Shown here one piece after another: positions 1 through 8,035 of a DNA stretch of 64,000 nt. The translations under genes were made by a program, and so were the position numbers. Below the pieces are notes generated by a model. The model did not search any database. It saw nothing but the letters and a program-made list of their open reading frames with translations, and had not been told where the DNA came from. The first letter of the stretch is position 1. Each line of letters begins with the position of its first letter. The stretch comes from Actinomycetes bacterium (GTDB taxonomy: Bacteria > Actinomycetota > Acidimicrobiia > Acidimicrobiales > RAAP-2), in contig JAJYDR010000001.1 of the NCBI GenBank assembly GCA_021777285.1, positions 1 through 64,000 on the forward strand, written 5' to 3'.

Positions 1-68
1 GCAGTGGGATGTGCCTCGAAGAGCTCGAGACGTTCTCTCGCATGTTGAAGTCCAGCCCGTCGCGTTAA
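1..68 (+). CDS. mreB: MreB rod-shape actin homologue, C-terminal end only (partial)
   Basis: Only the last 21 residues are inside the window, read in the frame starting at base 3 and ending with TAA at 66-68. The peptide (MCLEELETFSRMLKSS region) resembles the typical MreB C-terminus, in which a conserved glycine-rich turn is followed by an LEEL/LDEL helix. MreB polymerises under the membrane and positions elongasome enzymes. mreC begins three bases after the stop, as expected for an mreBCD operon. The call rests on this short tail plus gene order, so it is likely but not certain. Confidence 0.75.
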   Translation, partial: SGMCLEELETFSRMLKSSPSR

Positions 69-71
69 CGC

Positions 72-890
72 GTGGTCACCGACCGGTCGAGGAGACGCGC
101 GTGGACCCTGGGGGTCAGCACGCTGATTGTGGTCACGCTGCTGTACATGACCGTCGGGATCATCTCGGGGCTGCGCAGCGTGGCGAATCTCGTGATCACG
201 CCCTTCAGCTGGACGATCGACGTCGTGGCGCGGCCGATCGGCCACCTCTTCGCCGGTGCGATCAACTACAGCGACGTCGTCGCGCAGAACGAGCGACTGC
301 GCTACGAGCTTGGCCGGGCGCAGCTCAAGGCTGACGAGACCTGGGCACTGCAGCGTCAGCTGGAACAGCTCACGTCGCAGCTCCACGTGCCCTTCATCGG
401 GTCGCTCCCGACGGTCGCGGCCCAGGTCGTCAGCATCTCGCCGACGAACTTCTCGGCCACGTTCGACATCTCCAAGGGTCGAGACAGCGGCATTCTCGCC
501 GGCATGCCCGTCGTGGCCAACGGTGGTCTGGTCGGATCGGTGATCTCGACGACGCCACGGGGCGCCACCATTCGCTTAATCACCGACGTCTCATCGTCCG
601 TGGGCGTCACCTTCGGCAAGGGGCACCAGTCGATTGTCATCAGCGGCGGCGGCGTCAACAACGCGCTGTCCGCGACGGCGGTCGACCTCAAGGCGTCGCT
701 GCCGACCGGCACGATTCTCACGACCGACGGGTTGAGCGGCGGTCTGTACCCGCCCGGGCTGCCCGTCGCACGGGTGTCGACCGTGAAACTGACCCCGGGC
801 GCGACCACCTACAACGTGACGGTGACGCCAACCGCGGACCTTGGACACCTCTTCTACGTCGACGTGGTGCTCTGGGAGCCAACTTCGTGA
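72..890 (+). CDS. mreC: Rod shape-determining protein MreC
   Basis: Bitopic membrane protein of the elongasome that links cytoplasmic MreB to periplasmic PBP2. The 272-residue product has a short basic cytoplasmic start, one membrane segment at about residues 12-35, a coiled coil at about 65-100 (around NERLRYELGRAQLK), and the two beta-barrel MreC core after about residue 110 with the conserved RGATIRLITD stretch. The GTG start at 72 follows the mreB stop by three bases. The stop TGA overlaps the GTG of mreD. Length and gene order match the family. Confidence 0.95.
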   Translation: MVTDRSRRRAWTLGVSTLIVVTLLYMTVGIISGLRSVANLVITPFSWTIDVVARPIGHLFAGAINYSDVVAQNERLRYELGRAQLKADETWALQRQLEQLTSQLHVPFIGSLPTVAAQVVSISPTNFSATFDISKGRDSGILAGMPVVANGGLVGSVISTTPRGATIRLITDVSSSVGVTFGKGHQSIVISGGGVNNALSATAVDLKASLPTGTILTTDGLSGGLYPPGLPVARVSTVKLTPGATTYNVTVTPTADLGHLFYVDVVLWEPTS

Positions 891-1399
891 GGCGCGCCCT
901 GATACCGGTCGCGATCATCACGCTCACCATTGTCGGCCTGCAGCTCGCGGTCTTCTCCGCCTTGCGCTTCGATGGCGTCGTCGTGATGCTCGTCTGGCTG
1001 TGGCCGTTCGCCATCGGGCTGACCGGCGCGACGTACCTCGCCGTTTGGGGCGCGGTGCTGGCGGGGCTCTTCTTTGACACCCACAGTGCGTCGCCCTTCG
1101 GCCTCACGATCGTCGTCGCGGTCGCCCTGGCCTACATCGCATCGCGGCTCGGCCGCGAGGGGGTGGGCGACCTCGACTCGGCGGCGTGGTGGGTGACCCC
1201 GGTACTCGCCGGCGTCGCCGGCCTGCTCGCGCCGTTGCTCTACGTCTGCCTCGGCTTCGTGGAGTTCAACTTCGGACTCTGGCGCGGCAGCCTGCTCGCG
1301 AGCATGGAGGTGAACGCGGTCGCGTTCTTCTTGCTCGCACGCCCGAGCGCGCGGCTGGCCCAGATGCTCGCGCGGATCGACGGGCGGTCGCGCGGGTGA
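887..1399 (+). CDS. mreD: Rod shape-determining protein MreD
   Basis: Polytopic membrane component of the MreBCD complex. The 170-residue product is almost wholly hydrophobic with about five membrane segments and the usual MreD mid-section (GLFFDTHSASPFGL, matching the family pattern G-x-x-x-D-x-x-x-x-x-P-x-G). The GTG at 887 overlaps the mreC stop in a GTGA, and its own stop overlaps the mrdA start in the same way, so the three genes are probably translationally coupled. MreD is poorly conserved, so the identification uses topology, motif and position together. Confidence 0.92.
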   Translation: MRRALIPVAIITLTIVGLQLAVFSALRFDGVVVMLVWLWPFAIGLTGATYLAVWGAVLAGLFFDTHSASPFGLTIVVAVALAYIASRLGREGVGDLDSAAWWVTPVLAGVAGLLAPLLYVCLGFVEFNFGLWRGSLLASMEVNAVAFFLLARPSARLAQMLARIDGRSRG

Positions 1400-3558
1400 A
1401 GCGATCGTGGCGTGAGCGGCCCACGGGCTCACTGTTCTCTCGACTCTGGCGGCCGTGGGAGTCGCTGAATCCGTTTCGCCGGCGGGGCCGTTCCATCAAC
1501 GTCCGGCGCTCGGTGGGCATCCGCGACCTCGTCGCGTCGCCCGAGGAGATCGAGGCTCGCCCCGAACGGCGCTGGCGGATCATCGGCGGCTTCTTCGCGC
1601 TGCTGCTCGTGCTGCTCGTCTATCGACTCTTCACCCTGCAGATCCTCGACTATCGAGTCGCGGTCGCGACCGTCAACTCCAATTCGCTGCGGGTGAGCTC
1701 CATTCCGGCCGCGCGCGGGCTCATCCTCGACCGCTACGGGCGCCCGCTCGTGACCAACACCACGACCACCGAGGTGCAACTCTCGCGGGCCGAGGCGGCA
1801 CTGGACCCGTCGGTCAAGGGGGCCCTGGCCGCGCTGACCGGGGTCAGTGTGAAGCTGATCAACGCGGCGCTCAACAACGCGCAGTACGACCCCTATCAAC
1901 CCGCGCCGATCATGCTGAACGCACCCGCGACGGTGGTCGAGTTCATCAAACTGCACCCGAGCGAGTTTCCCGGCGTGACCATCTTGAACGTGTCGACGCG
2001 TTCGTACCCCAACGGGGGCAGCGTCGGCTCCCAGGTGCTCGGCTACGTCGGCCCGATCACGGGCAAGGAGATCGCGGCCCACCCCAATCAGGGATACCAG
2101 ACGAATTCCCAGATCGGCAAGGCGGGGATCGAGGCGTTCTACGAGCAGTACCTGCGCGGTCACGATGGCTCCCAGACGCTCGAGGTGAACGCCTTCGGCA
2201 ACATTCTCACCACCGCCAAGACGACACCGCCGACCAATGGCGATTCGGTGGTGCTCAACATCGACGAGGGTCTCCAGCGAGCGCTCGACGGGTACCTCTC
2301 CCAGCAAGTCCTGCTCGACCGCAAGACCTACGACCCCGTGTCGCACCGCTTCCCCCAGGCCGTCAACGGCGCGGCGGTGGTGCTCGACCCCAATACGGGT
2401 GCGGTGCTCGCGATGTCGAGCTACCCGTCCTACAACCTCAACTCGTTCGTGAACGGGCTCTCCCAATCGACCTTCAATAGCCTGATGAAGGTTGGCGCCT
2501 TCAACAACTATGCGATCCAGGGCCTCTACACCCCTGGCAGTACCTTCAAGCTCATCACCGCGACCGCGGAACTGCAGACCGGCGTCTTCTCGCCGACCAC
2601 CCTGGTCAATGACACCGGGATCTACGTGGTGCCCGGCTGTTTGCAGGGCGGGCACGGCTGTGTCTTTCACGACGCGGAGACCTCGGGCAACGGCCTGGTG
2701 AACCTGCCGATGGCGCTCACGGTGTCCTCGGACTACTACTTCTACAACCTGGGCTACCTGTTCTGGGCGCACCAGCGCAAGTACGGCCAGACGCCGATTC
2801 AGAACGTCGCGCACCAGTACGGCCTGGACCAGTACACGAACATCGACCTGCCCAACGAGGTGCCCGGCCGGGTCGACTCCCCGGCGGTGCGAAAGGCCCT
2901 GCACGCCCAGGCCCCCAAGGCGTTCCCGAACGTCGCCTGGTACACCGGTGACAACATCGAGATGGCCTTCGGCCAGGGGGCCACGGCGTTAACCCCGATC
3001 GCCCTAGCGAACGCCTACGCGACCTTCGCCAACGGGGGCACCCGGTACGCGCCCGAGGTGGCGGCGGGGATCCTGAGCCCGTCGGGCAAAGTGATCCGGC
3101 GCTACGGGCCGCGGGTCCTGGGCCACGTCCACCTGACCCCGGCCATCCGCGCACCCATTCTTCAGGGGCTCTATGGCGTCATCAACAACCCGCGTGGCAC
3201 GGGCTACTACGCGTTCCACCACAACGCGACGTTCTCGCTCAGCGCGTTCCCCCTGGCCGGCAAGACCGGCACGGCGTCCAACGCGCCGGGCATGGAACCG
3301 AACTCGCTCTTCGTCGGCTTCGGGCCCATTAACCGGCCCAAGTACGTCGTGGTCTGTGTCATCGGCGAAGGTGGCTACGGCGCCAACGCGGCGGCGCCGG
3401 TGGTCGCCCAGGCGTTCAACTACCTGGTCGCCCATCCGATTCGCCCGGTGTCCATGACACCGAAGCTGACACTGCCGACCTCGACGACGACCTCGACGAC
3501 GACCCCCGGCACCACGACCACGACGGTCCCCAAGGCGACGACGACCTCCAAGGGGTAG
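1396..3558 (+). CDS. mrdA: Penicillin-binding protein 2 (elongasome transpeptidase)
   Basis: Class B PBP that cross-links peptidoglycan during elongation. The 720-residue product has one membrane segment at about residues 58-80, a pedestal/dimerisation domain, and a transpeptidase domain with all three active-site motifs: SxxK with nucleophile Ser382 and Lys385, SxD at 444-446, and KTGT at 623-626. The tail after about residue 690 is a Thr/Ser/Pro-rich low-complexity extension, unusual for PBP2 and probably periplasmic. The open frame runs further upstream, but GTG 1396 is chosen because it overlaps the mreD stop (GTGA) and gives the expected short cytoplasmic segment. No rodA follows directly, although rodA is the common neighbour of mrdA. 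Confidence 0.95.
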   Translation: MKRSWRERPTGSLFSRLWRPWESLNPFRRRGRSINVRRSVGIRDLVASPEEIEARPERRWRIIGGFFALLLVLLVYRLFTLQILDYRVAVATVNSNSLRVSSIPAARGLILDRYGRPLVTNTTTTEVQLSRAEAALDPSVKGALAALTGVSVKLINAALNNAQYDPYQPAPIMLNAPATVVEFIKLHPSEFPGVTILNVSTRSYPNGGSVGSQVLGYVGPITGKEIAAHPNQGYQTNSQIGKAGIEAFYEQYLRGHDGSQTLEVNAFGNILTTAKTTPPTNGDSVVLNIDEGLQRALDGYLSQQVLLDRKTYDPVSHRFPQAVNGAAVVLDPNTGAVLAMSSYPSYNLNSFVNGLSQSTFNSLMKVGAFNNYAIQGLYTPGSTFKLITATAELQTGVFSPTTLVNDTGIYVVPGCLQGGHGCVFHDAETSGNGLVNLPMALTVSSDYYFYNLGYLFWAHQRKYGQTPIQNVAHQYGLDQYTNIDLPNEVPGRVDSPAVRKALHAQAPKAFPNVAWYTGDNIEMAFGQGATALTPIALANAYATFANGGTRYAPEVAAGILSPSGKVIRRYGPRVLGHVHLTPAIRAPILQGLYGVINNPRGTGYYAFHHNATFSLSAFPLAGKTGTASNAPGMEPNSLFVGFGPINRPKYVVVCVIGEGGYGANAAAPVVAQAFNYLVAHPIRPVSMTPKLTLPTSTTTSTTTPGTTTTTVPKATTTSKG

Positions 3559-3853
3559 CCGGATTTATCGGCGAACGGTGTAACGTTGTTTCGTGGGGCG
3601 TCGCTGTACAGGTTGTACGGCGCGCGTAAGAACGCAACACTCGTGACGGCCTGTCCCTTGCGAGTAGGTATCGAGGACATCGTGGATCATCCCAGCGCAA
3701 TGGCACTGCTGAGACTGCGGACCCTCGTTTTCGGGGCGATAGGAGTCGCCACGTACGCTTTCGCCCCTGACCGCGCCCCGGCCTCGCCGTGGGCCCATCA
3801 TCGTACCGGCCACCTCTGTGGTCAGGAACTTCAGAACGCAAGGAGTGTCCGTC
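3559..3853 (+). other. Gene-free stretch before rne with a possible leader hairpin
   Basis: These 295 bases separate mrdA from the RNase E/G gene. I see no convincing coding sequence: the 124-codon open frame here runs out of frame into rne and has no family features. An inverted repeat at 3602-3610 and 3614-3622 can form a 9-bp stem (one G-U pair) with a GGT loop. It has no T-tract, so it looks more like a leader structure than a classical terminator. A purine-rich Shine-Dalgarno (AAGGAG, 3840-3845) lies eight bases before the rne start. The rne promoter is probably here but I could not place it. Confidence 0.4.
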
Positions 3854-5464
3854 GTGAGCGACGAGAACAAGACCCCCGTCCCAACAGCTGGTCCCCGCAT
3901 CGGCGACACGCGCCCCGCCCCGCAAATTGGCGATACCAGGCCGAGCCCGTCGTCGGGTGACAACGGGTCCGCGCCGTCGAACTCGAACGGTTCGACGGGT
4001 GGTCAGGGTGGCTCGCGCCGTCGTCGTGGCGGGCGTGGACGAGGCGGCCAGGGCGGCCAGGGTGGTCAGGGCGCGCGCGCCGCGTCGAGCGGTCGACCCG
4101 TCGAGGCGCCGGTAGAGGCGTCGGCGCCGGATCTGGCCGAGGGTAGCCAGCGCAGTCGCGGCCGACGTCGGCGCGGTGGCGAGCGCAAGACGCGAGCCCA
4201 GGGCCGCTACCTGATGTGCGTGCACACCACCAAAGAGGCCACTCACATCGCAACCCTCGAGGGCCGCTCCATGGTCGAGTACACCGTGGCCAAGGCGGCT
4301 GACGAGACCCTCCAGATCGACGGCAACATCTACGTCGGGCGGATCCAGAACGTGCTGCCCGGCATGGAGTTGGCCTTCGTGGACATCGGAATCCCGAAGA
4401 ACGCCGTGCTCTACCGCGGCGACGTGACCTTCGACGACGACGACGTCGACGGCGCGCCGGCCAACAACAAGCGCATCGAGGAGATGATCCGTGCCGGTCA
4501 GACCATCGTCTGCCAGGTCACCAAGAACGCCATTGGCGCTAAGGGCGCACGACTGACCCAGGAGGTTTCGCTGCCCGGGCGCTTTGCCGTCCTCGTGCCC
4601 AACTCGTCCACGGTGGGGATCTCCAAGCGCCTCGCCGACGGCGAGCGCCGCCGGCTGCGCAAAATCATCGACGAGGTCAAGCCCCAGCGTCACGGGGTCA
4701 TCATCCGCACGGCGGCCGAAGGCGTCAGCGCCGAGGACCTCGCGCGCGACGTCACCTCGCTCGCCGAGAAGTGGGACGCCATCGAGGCCGAAGTGGCCAA
4801 GTCCAACCAGCCCCGGCTGATCTACCGCGACCTCGACCTCGCGGTGCGGGTCCTGCGCGAAGAGTTGAACGACGACTACCGCGGCGTGTTGATCGACGAC
4901 CGTGAGCTCTACGAGAAGGTTCGCGAGTACGTGCTCGCGGTGAATCCGGAGCTGGCGGACCGCATCGAGTACTACGACCGCGCTTCAGAGGACCTGCCCC
5001 TCTTCGAGCGCTACTTCGTGCACGAGCAGCTCCACCGAGCCCTGGACCGCAAAGTCTTCCTGCCCTCGGGCGGCTCGCTCATCATCGAGCGGACCGAGGC
5101 CCTGACGGTGGTCGACGTGAACACGGGCAAGAACGTCGGCAAGACGAATCTTGAAGAGACCGTGTTTCGCAACAACCTCGAGGCCGCCGAGGAGGTCGCG
5201 CGACAGCTTCGCCTGCGCGACATCGGCGGGATCATCGTCATCGACTTCATCGACATGGAGTCCAAGGCGAACCGCGACGCGGTGGCTTCGGCCCTGCGAC
5301 AGGCCCTGTCGCGGGACAAGACTCGTACCCAGGTATTTGACATCTCGGAGCTCGGACTCGTGGAAATGACCCGCAAGCGGGTCAATGAGGGGCTGCTCGA
5401 GTCGGTCTCGAGCGTCTGCACGGTCTGTGACGGGCGGGGATTCGTCCTCGCAACCGGCCTGTAA
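3854..5464 (+). CDS. rne: Ribonuclease E/G family endoribonuclease
   Basis: Single-strand endoribonuclease for mRNA decay and rRNA processing. The 536-residue product has an RG/GQ-rich disordered N-terminal extension (roughly the first 110 residues, with RRRRGGRGRGG), an S1 RNA-binding domain (around GRIQNVLPGMELAFVDIG), the RNase H-like/DNase I-like core with metal-binding aspartates in VVDVNTGKN and IIVIDFIDME, and the zinc-link CTVCDGRG. It ends soon after the zinc-link, so there is no C-terminal scaffold; the basic low-complexity part is N-terminal instead. GTG 3854 is preferred over the upstream in-frame GTG 3818 because AAGGAG sits eight bases before it. Position upstream of rplU-rpmA is usual for this family. 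Confidence 0.93.
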   Translation: MSDENKTPVPTAGPRIGDTRPAPQIGDTRPSPSSGDNGSAPSNSNGSTGGQGGSRRRRGGRGRGGQGGQGGQGARAASSGRPVEAPVEASAPDLAEGSQRSRGRRRRGGERKTRAQGRYLMCVHTTKEATHIATLEGRSMVEYTVAKAADETLQIDGNIYVGRIQNVLPGMELAFVDIGIPKNAVLYRGDVTFDDDDVDGAPANNKRIEEMIRAGQTIVCQVTKNAIGAKGARLTQEVSLPGRFAVLVPNSSTVGISKRLADGERRRLRKIIDEVKPQRHGVIIRTAAEGVSAEDLARDVTSLAEKWDAIEAEVAKSNQPRLIYRDLDLAVRVLREELNDDYRGVLIDDRELYEKVREYVLAVNPELADRIEYYDRASEDLPLFERYFVHEQLHRALDRKVFLPSGGSLIIERTEALTVVDVNTGKNVGKTNLEETVFRNNLEAAEEVARQLRLRDIGGIIVIDFIDMESKANRDAVASALRQALSRDKTRTQVFDISELGLVEMTRKRVNEGLLESVSSVCTVCDGRGFVLATGL

Positions 5465-5490
5465 GCGAAGTCCACCCGTCCGTTTTCGAC

Positions 5491-5496
5491 TAGTAT
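5491..5496 (+). promoter_or_regulatory. Candidate -10 element (TAGTAT) before rplU
   Basis: TAGTAT ends nine bases before the rplU ATG. With initiation about seven bases downstream of a -10 box the transcript would start only two or three bases before the ATG, so rplU-rpmA would be near-leaderless. No good -35 is visible. Confidence 0.45.
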
Positions 5497-5505
5497 GGAA
5501 ACCCT

Positions 5506-5817
5506 ATGTACGCCGTTATCCGAGTAGGCACATCCCAGGAGCGAGTCACTGAGGGCCAGGTGGTCCGCGTCGACCTGCGTCCCGAGGCGATTGGCGCCGA
5601 TGTTCAGTTCGTTCCCGTCCTGTTGGTCGACGGCGATCAGGTCATTGCCGGACCCGCGCTGAAGGGCACGACCGTCACCGGTCGGATCCTCGGTGAGGAG
5701 AAGGGTCCCAAGATCCGTGCGCTGACCTACAAGGCCAAGGCCAACCAGCGCAAGCGCTGGGGCCACCGCCAGCACTATTCGACCGTCGAGATCACCTCGA
5801 TCACGACCAACGCCTAA
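5506..5817 (+). CDS. rplU: 50S ribosomal protein L21
   Basis: Large-subunit protein binding 23S rRNA. The 103-residue product has the standard L21 beginning (MYAVIRVGTSQERV) and the C-terminal basic signature KRWGHRQHYS. The rplU-rpmA pair is nearly universal and is separated here by nine bases. The ATG at 5506 gives the normal family length. A candidate -10 element stands close upstream, between this gene and rne. Confidence 0.98.
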   Translation: MYAVIRVGTSQERVTEGQVVRVDLRPEAIGADVQFVPVLLVDGDQVIAGPALKGTTVTGRILGEEKGPKIRALTYKAKANQRKRWGHRQHYSTVEITSITTNA

Positions 5818-5826
5818 GGAGCGAGC

Positions 5827-6078
5827 ATGTCAAAGACAAAAGGTGGCGGTTCGACCCGAAACGGTCGCGACTCCAATGCCCAGCGCCTCGGCGTGAAGAC
5901 CTTCGACGGAACGGCAGTCAAGTCGGGCAGCATCATCATCCGTCAGCGCGGCACCCAGTTCCACCCCGGTCGCAACGTGGGGATCGGCAAGGACGACACC
6001 CTGTTCGCCCTCACCGAGGGAACGGTCAAGTTCGGCTTCCGCGGTGGCCGCAAGCTGGTCGACGTACTCGCCGACTAG
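5827..6078 (+). CDS. rpmA: 50S ribosomal protein L27
   Basis: Large-subunit protein whose N-terminal tail reaches the peptidyl transferase centre. The 83-residue product carries the family signature [16 protein letters not shown] followed by the [16 protein letters not shown] segment. The N-terminus begins directly with [15 protein letters not shown], so there is no cleavable pre-sequence of the Firmicutes type. A purine-rich AAGGAG lies before the ATG. The gene is followed by a strong hairpin terminator. Confidence 0.98.
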   Translation: MSKTKGGGSTRNGRDSNAQRLGVKTFDGTAVKSGSIIIRQRGTQFHPGRNVGIGKDDTLFALTEGTVKFGFRGGRKLVDVLAD

Positions 6079-6093
6079 GCGCCATTTCACCTT

Positions 6094-6139
6094 CAAATGA
6101 AGAACCCCCCGGGCGAATGCTCGGGGGGTTCTTCATTTG
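6094..6139. terminator. Bidirectional intrinsic terminator between rpmA and hup
   Basis: A perfect 18-bp inverted repeat (6094-6111 and 6122-6139) with a 10-base loop lies between the convergent rpmA and hup genes. The GC core is AACCCCCCG/CGGGGGGTT and the stem foot is AT-rich (CAAATGAAG/CTTCATTTG). There is no long T-tract beyond the stem on either side, but the AT-rich foot and the convergent context support termination in both directions. Confidence 0.85.
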
Positions 6140-6149
6140 CTAGTTCGTT

Positions 6150-6425
6150 CTATCCCTTGACGGCCTTCTTGAAGGTCGAGCCAATGGAAACCTTCGGAGC
6201 CCTCGAAGCGGCGACCTGAATGGCCTCACCGGTCTGGGGGTTGCGGGCGGTCCGAGCCTTGCGCTGGACCCGCTCAAACGACAGGAAGCCCGATAGGACG
6301 ATCTTCTCGCCACCCGACACGTTCTTCACGACGACGTCTTCAAAGGCCTTCAGCACCTCGGCTACCGTGTTCTTGGCTGCGCCACTCTCGGCAGCAATTG
6401 CATCTACCAACTCGGCCTTGTTCAC
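6150..6425 (-). CDS. hup: DNA-binding protein HU
   Basis: Histone-like dimeric DNA-bending protein. The 91-residue product has the full HU fold: the N-terminal helices MNKAELVDAIAAESG, the dimer core, and the DNA-binding arm with a GxxxxxARxPQTGE pattern (RTARNPQTGEAIQVAASR). It lacks the long Lys/Ala-rich C-terminal tail of mycobacterial HupB, so it is the short form. The GTG start at 6425 is supported by AAGGAG (complement of 6433-6438) seven bases upstream. Confidence 0.97.
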   Translation of the reverse strand: MNKAELVDAIAAESGAAKNTVAEVLKAFEDVVVKNVSGGEKIVLSGFLSFERVQRKARTARNPQTGEAIQVAASRAPKVSIGSTFKKAVKG

Positions 6426-6619
6426 CGGTCGACTCCTTACTCTTCACTCATTCGGACGGGGGATTCCCACCAACCGGAGCCATCTTTATCGAAGAAACGT
6501 TGATATTTAGGGATTTTCGATAAGTTTTCGCTGAGATGGCGTCGCCCGGGGTGTTATAAACCCTAATGAGGACTGTATTTTGAGAGCCGCAGGGTCGGCG
6601 GCGGTGTCTGGCGCCCCTC
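6426..6619 (-). promoter_or_regulatory. AT-rich intergenic region carrying the hup promoter
   Basis: This stretch is much more AT-rich than its surroundings, especially 6485-6600 on the plus strand. It must hold the promoter for hup on the minus strand, and several TANNNT-like hexamers fit, but none has a clear -35 partner, so I do not fix a position. No gene or repeat is visible. Confidence 0.4.
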
Positions 6620-6625
6620 TACGAT
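6620..6625 (+). promoter_or_regulatory. Leaderless -10 element for the class III aminotransferase gene
   Basis: TACGAT followed by exactly six bases and then the ATG at 6632. No Shine-Dalgarno is present, so the mRNA probably starts at the A of the start codon. Confidence 0.7.
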
Positions 6626-6631
6626 GGCCAA

Positions 6632-8005
6632 ATGCAGACCCTGGACCGAAATCGCCTCGCCGACCGACTCGCCGCCGAAGTCGAGCGCTATGAGCGCCAG
6701 CACCCGAACTCGCGGCGACTCCACGAGGACGCGAGCCACCTCTTCGGGCGCGTCCCGATGACCTGGATGAGCAAGTGGGCGGGCGGCTTCCCCCTCGGCT
6801 TCTCAGCCGCGCACGGCGCGACGATCACCGACCTGGACGGCCACGAGCTGGTCGACTTCGCGCTCGGGGACACGGGCGCGATGGCCGGTCACTCGCCGGC
6901 CCCGCTGGTTCGTGCCGTCAACGAGCGATTGGGCGAGCGCGGTGGCGTGACCACGATGCTGCCCACCGAGGACGCGCAGTGGGTCGCCGCCGAGTTGTAC
7001 CGGCGATTCGGGCTCGACCAGTGGTCCTTCACGCTGTCGGCGACCGACGCCAATCGGTGGCTGCTGCGGCTCGTCCGCTTGGTGACGCGCCGACCCAAGG
7101 TCCTCGTCTTCTCCTATAGCTACCACGGGACGGTCGATGAGTCCTTCGTCATCGTTGGCCCCGACGGCACGGCCCGCTCGCGGCCCGGCAACGTGGCGCC
7201 GGCGGTCGACCCGACCGAGACGACGCGGGTGGTCGAGTTCAACGACCTGGCCGCGTTGGAGCGGGCCCTCGCCTTCGGCGACGTCGCGGCGGTCCTGACC
7301 GAGCCGGCGATGACCAACATCGGGATCGTGCTGCCCGAGCCCGGCTTCCTCGAGGGGGTTCGCGAACTCTGCGACCAGGCCGGGACGCTGCTGATCATCG
7401 ACGAGACCCACACCTTCTCCGCCGGCCCGGGCGGGGCCACCCGGCGCTTCGGGTTACGCCCCGACGCCCTGACGATCGGCAAGTCCCTCGGCGGCGGCGT
7501 CGCCTGCGGGGCCTACGGGCTGACCCAGGACCTGGCGGATCGTGTGTTCGCGGCGGTATCGGCGGACGACGACACCGCCGACATCGTCGACGTGGGCGGC
7601 GTGGGGGGCACGCTGGCCGGCAATCCACTCAGCCTCGCCGCGATGCGCGCGGTGCTCGGCGAGGTCCTCACCGACGACGCGTTCAACGCGATGGAAGACC
7701 TCGCGACCTCCTTCGCGGCCGGCGTGCGCTCGACCATCGCCCGCCACGACCTGGCCTGGTCGGTCAGCCAGCTCGGTGCGCGCTGCGAGTACCGCTTCGC
7801 GAGCCCCGCGCCGGTCAGCGGCGGCGCGTCCGCGGCGAGTGCCGACCCGCTCCTCGAGGACTACCTGCACCTCTACGGGGTCAACCGCGGGGTGCTCCTG
7901 ACGCCCTTTCACAACATGGCCCTGATGTGCCCCGCGACGACCCGCGAAGACGTTGCCAAGCACCAGGCGGTCTTTGACGAGGCCGTCGCGGCGCTGGTCG
8001 ATTAG
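6632..8005 (+). CDS. Class III aminotransferase, glutamate-1-semialdehyde aminomutase-like
   Basis: PLP-dependent fold-type I aminotransferase of 457 residues. The cofactor lysine is Lys284 in LTIGKSLGGG, and the aspartate that contacts the pyridine nitrogen is in LLIIDETHTF. The YSYHGTVDES segment and overall arrangement resemble HemL-type and HemL-related transaminases. The substrate cannot be read from sequence; a true HemL would normally lie with other haem genes, and here it stands alone between hup and obg. It appears to have its own leaderless promoter. I am confident of the family, not of the reaction. Confidence 0.82.
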   Translation: MQTLDRNRLADRLAAEVERYERQHPNSRRLHEDASHLFGRVPMTWMSKWAGGFPLGFSAAHGATITDLDGHELVDFALGDTGAMAGHSPAPLVRAVNERLGERGGVTTMLPTEDAQWVAAELYRRFGLDQWSFTLSATDANRWLLRLVRLVTRRPKVLVFSYSYHGTVDESFVIVGPDGTARSRPGNVAPAVDPTETTRVVEFNDLAALERALAFGDVAAVLTEPAMTNIGIVLPEPGFLEGVRELCDQAGTLLIIDETHTFSAGPGGATRRFGLRPDALTIGKSLGGGVACGAYGLTQDLADRVFAAVSADDDTADIVDVGGVGGTLAGNPLSLAAMRAVLGEVLTDDAFNAMEDLATSFAAGVRSTIARHDLAWSVSQLGARCEYRFASPAPVSGGASAASADPLLEDYLHLYGVNRGVLLTPFHNMALMCPATTREDVAKHQAVFDEAVAALVD

Positions 8006-8023
8006 GCCCCGGTGGCGGACTCG

Positions 8024-8029
8024 TAGGAT
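8024..8029 (+). promoter_or_regulatory. Leaderless -10 element for obg
   Basis: TAGGAT, then six bases, then the GTG at 8036. No ribosome binding site precedes the GTG. It probably drives obg-proB. Confidence 0.7.
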
Positions 8030-8035
8030 TGTCGG

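Noticed and set aside
1186..1395. Upstream extension of mrdA into mreD
   Set aside because: Arg/Ala-rich out-of-frame shadow of mreD; GTG 1396 with a GTGA overlap is the natural start.
1429..2904. 491-codon open frame on the minus strand opposite mrdA
   Set aside because: Long antisense frames are expected in GC-rich coding DNA. Composition is Arg/Val/Asp-rich with no motif, and the plus strand carries a complete PBP2.
3586..3960. 124-codon plus-strand frame between mrdA and rne
   Set aside because: It ends inside rne in another frame, has no ribosome binding site and no family features.
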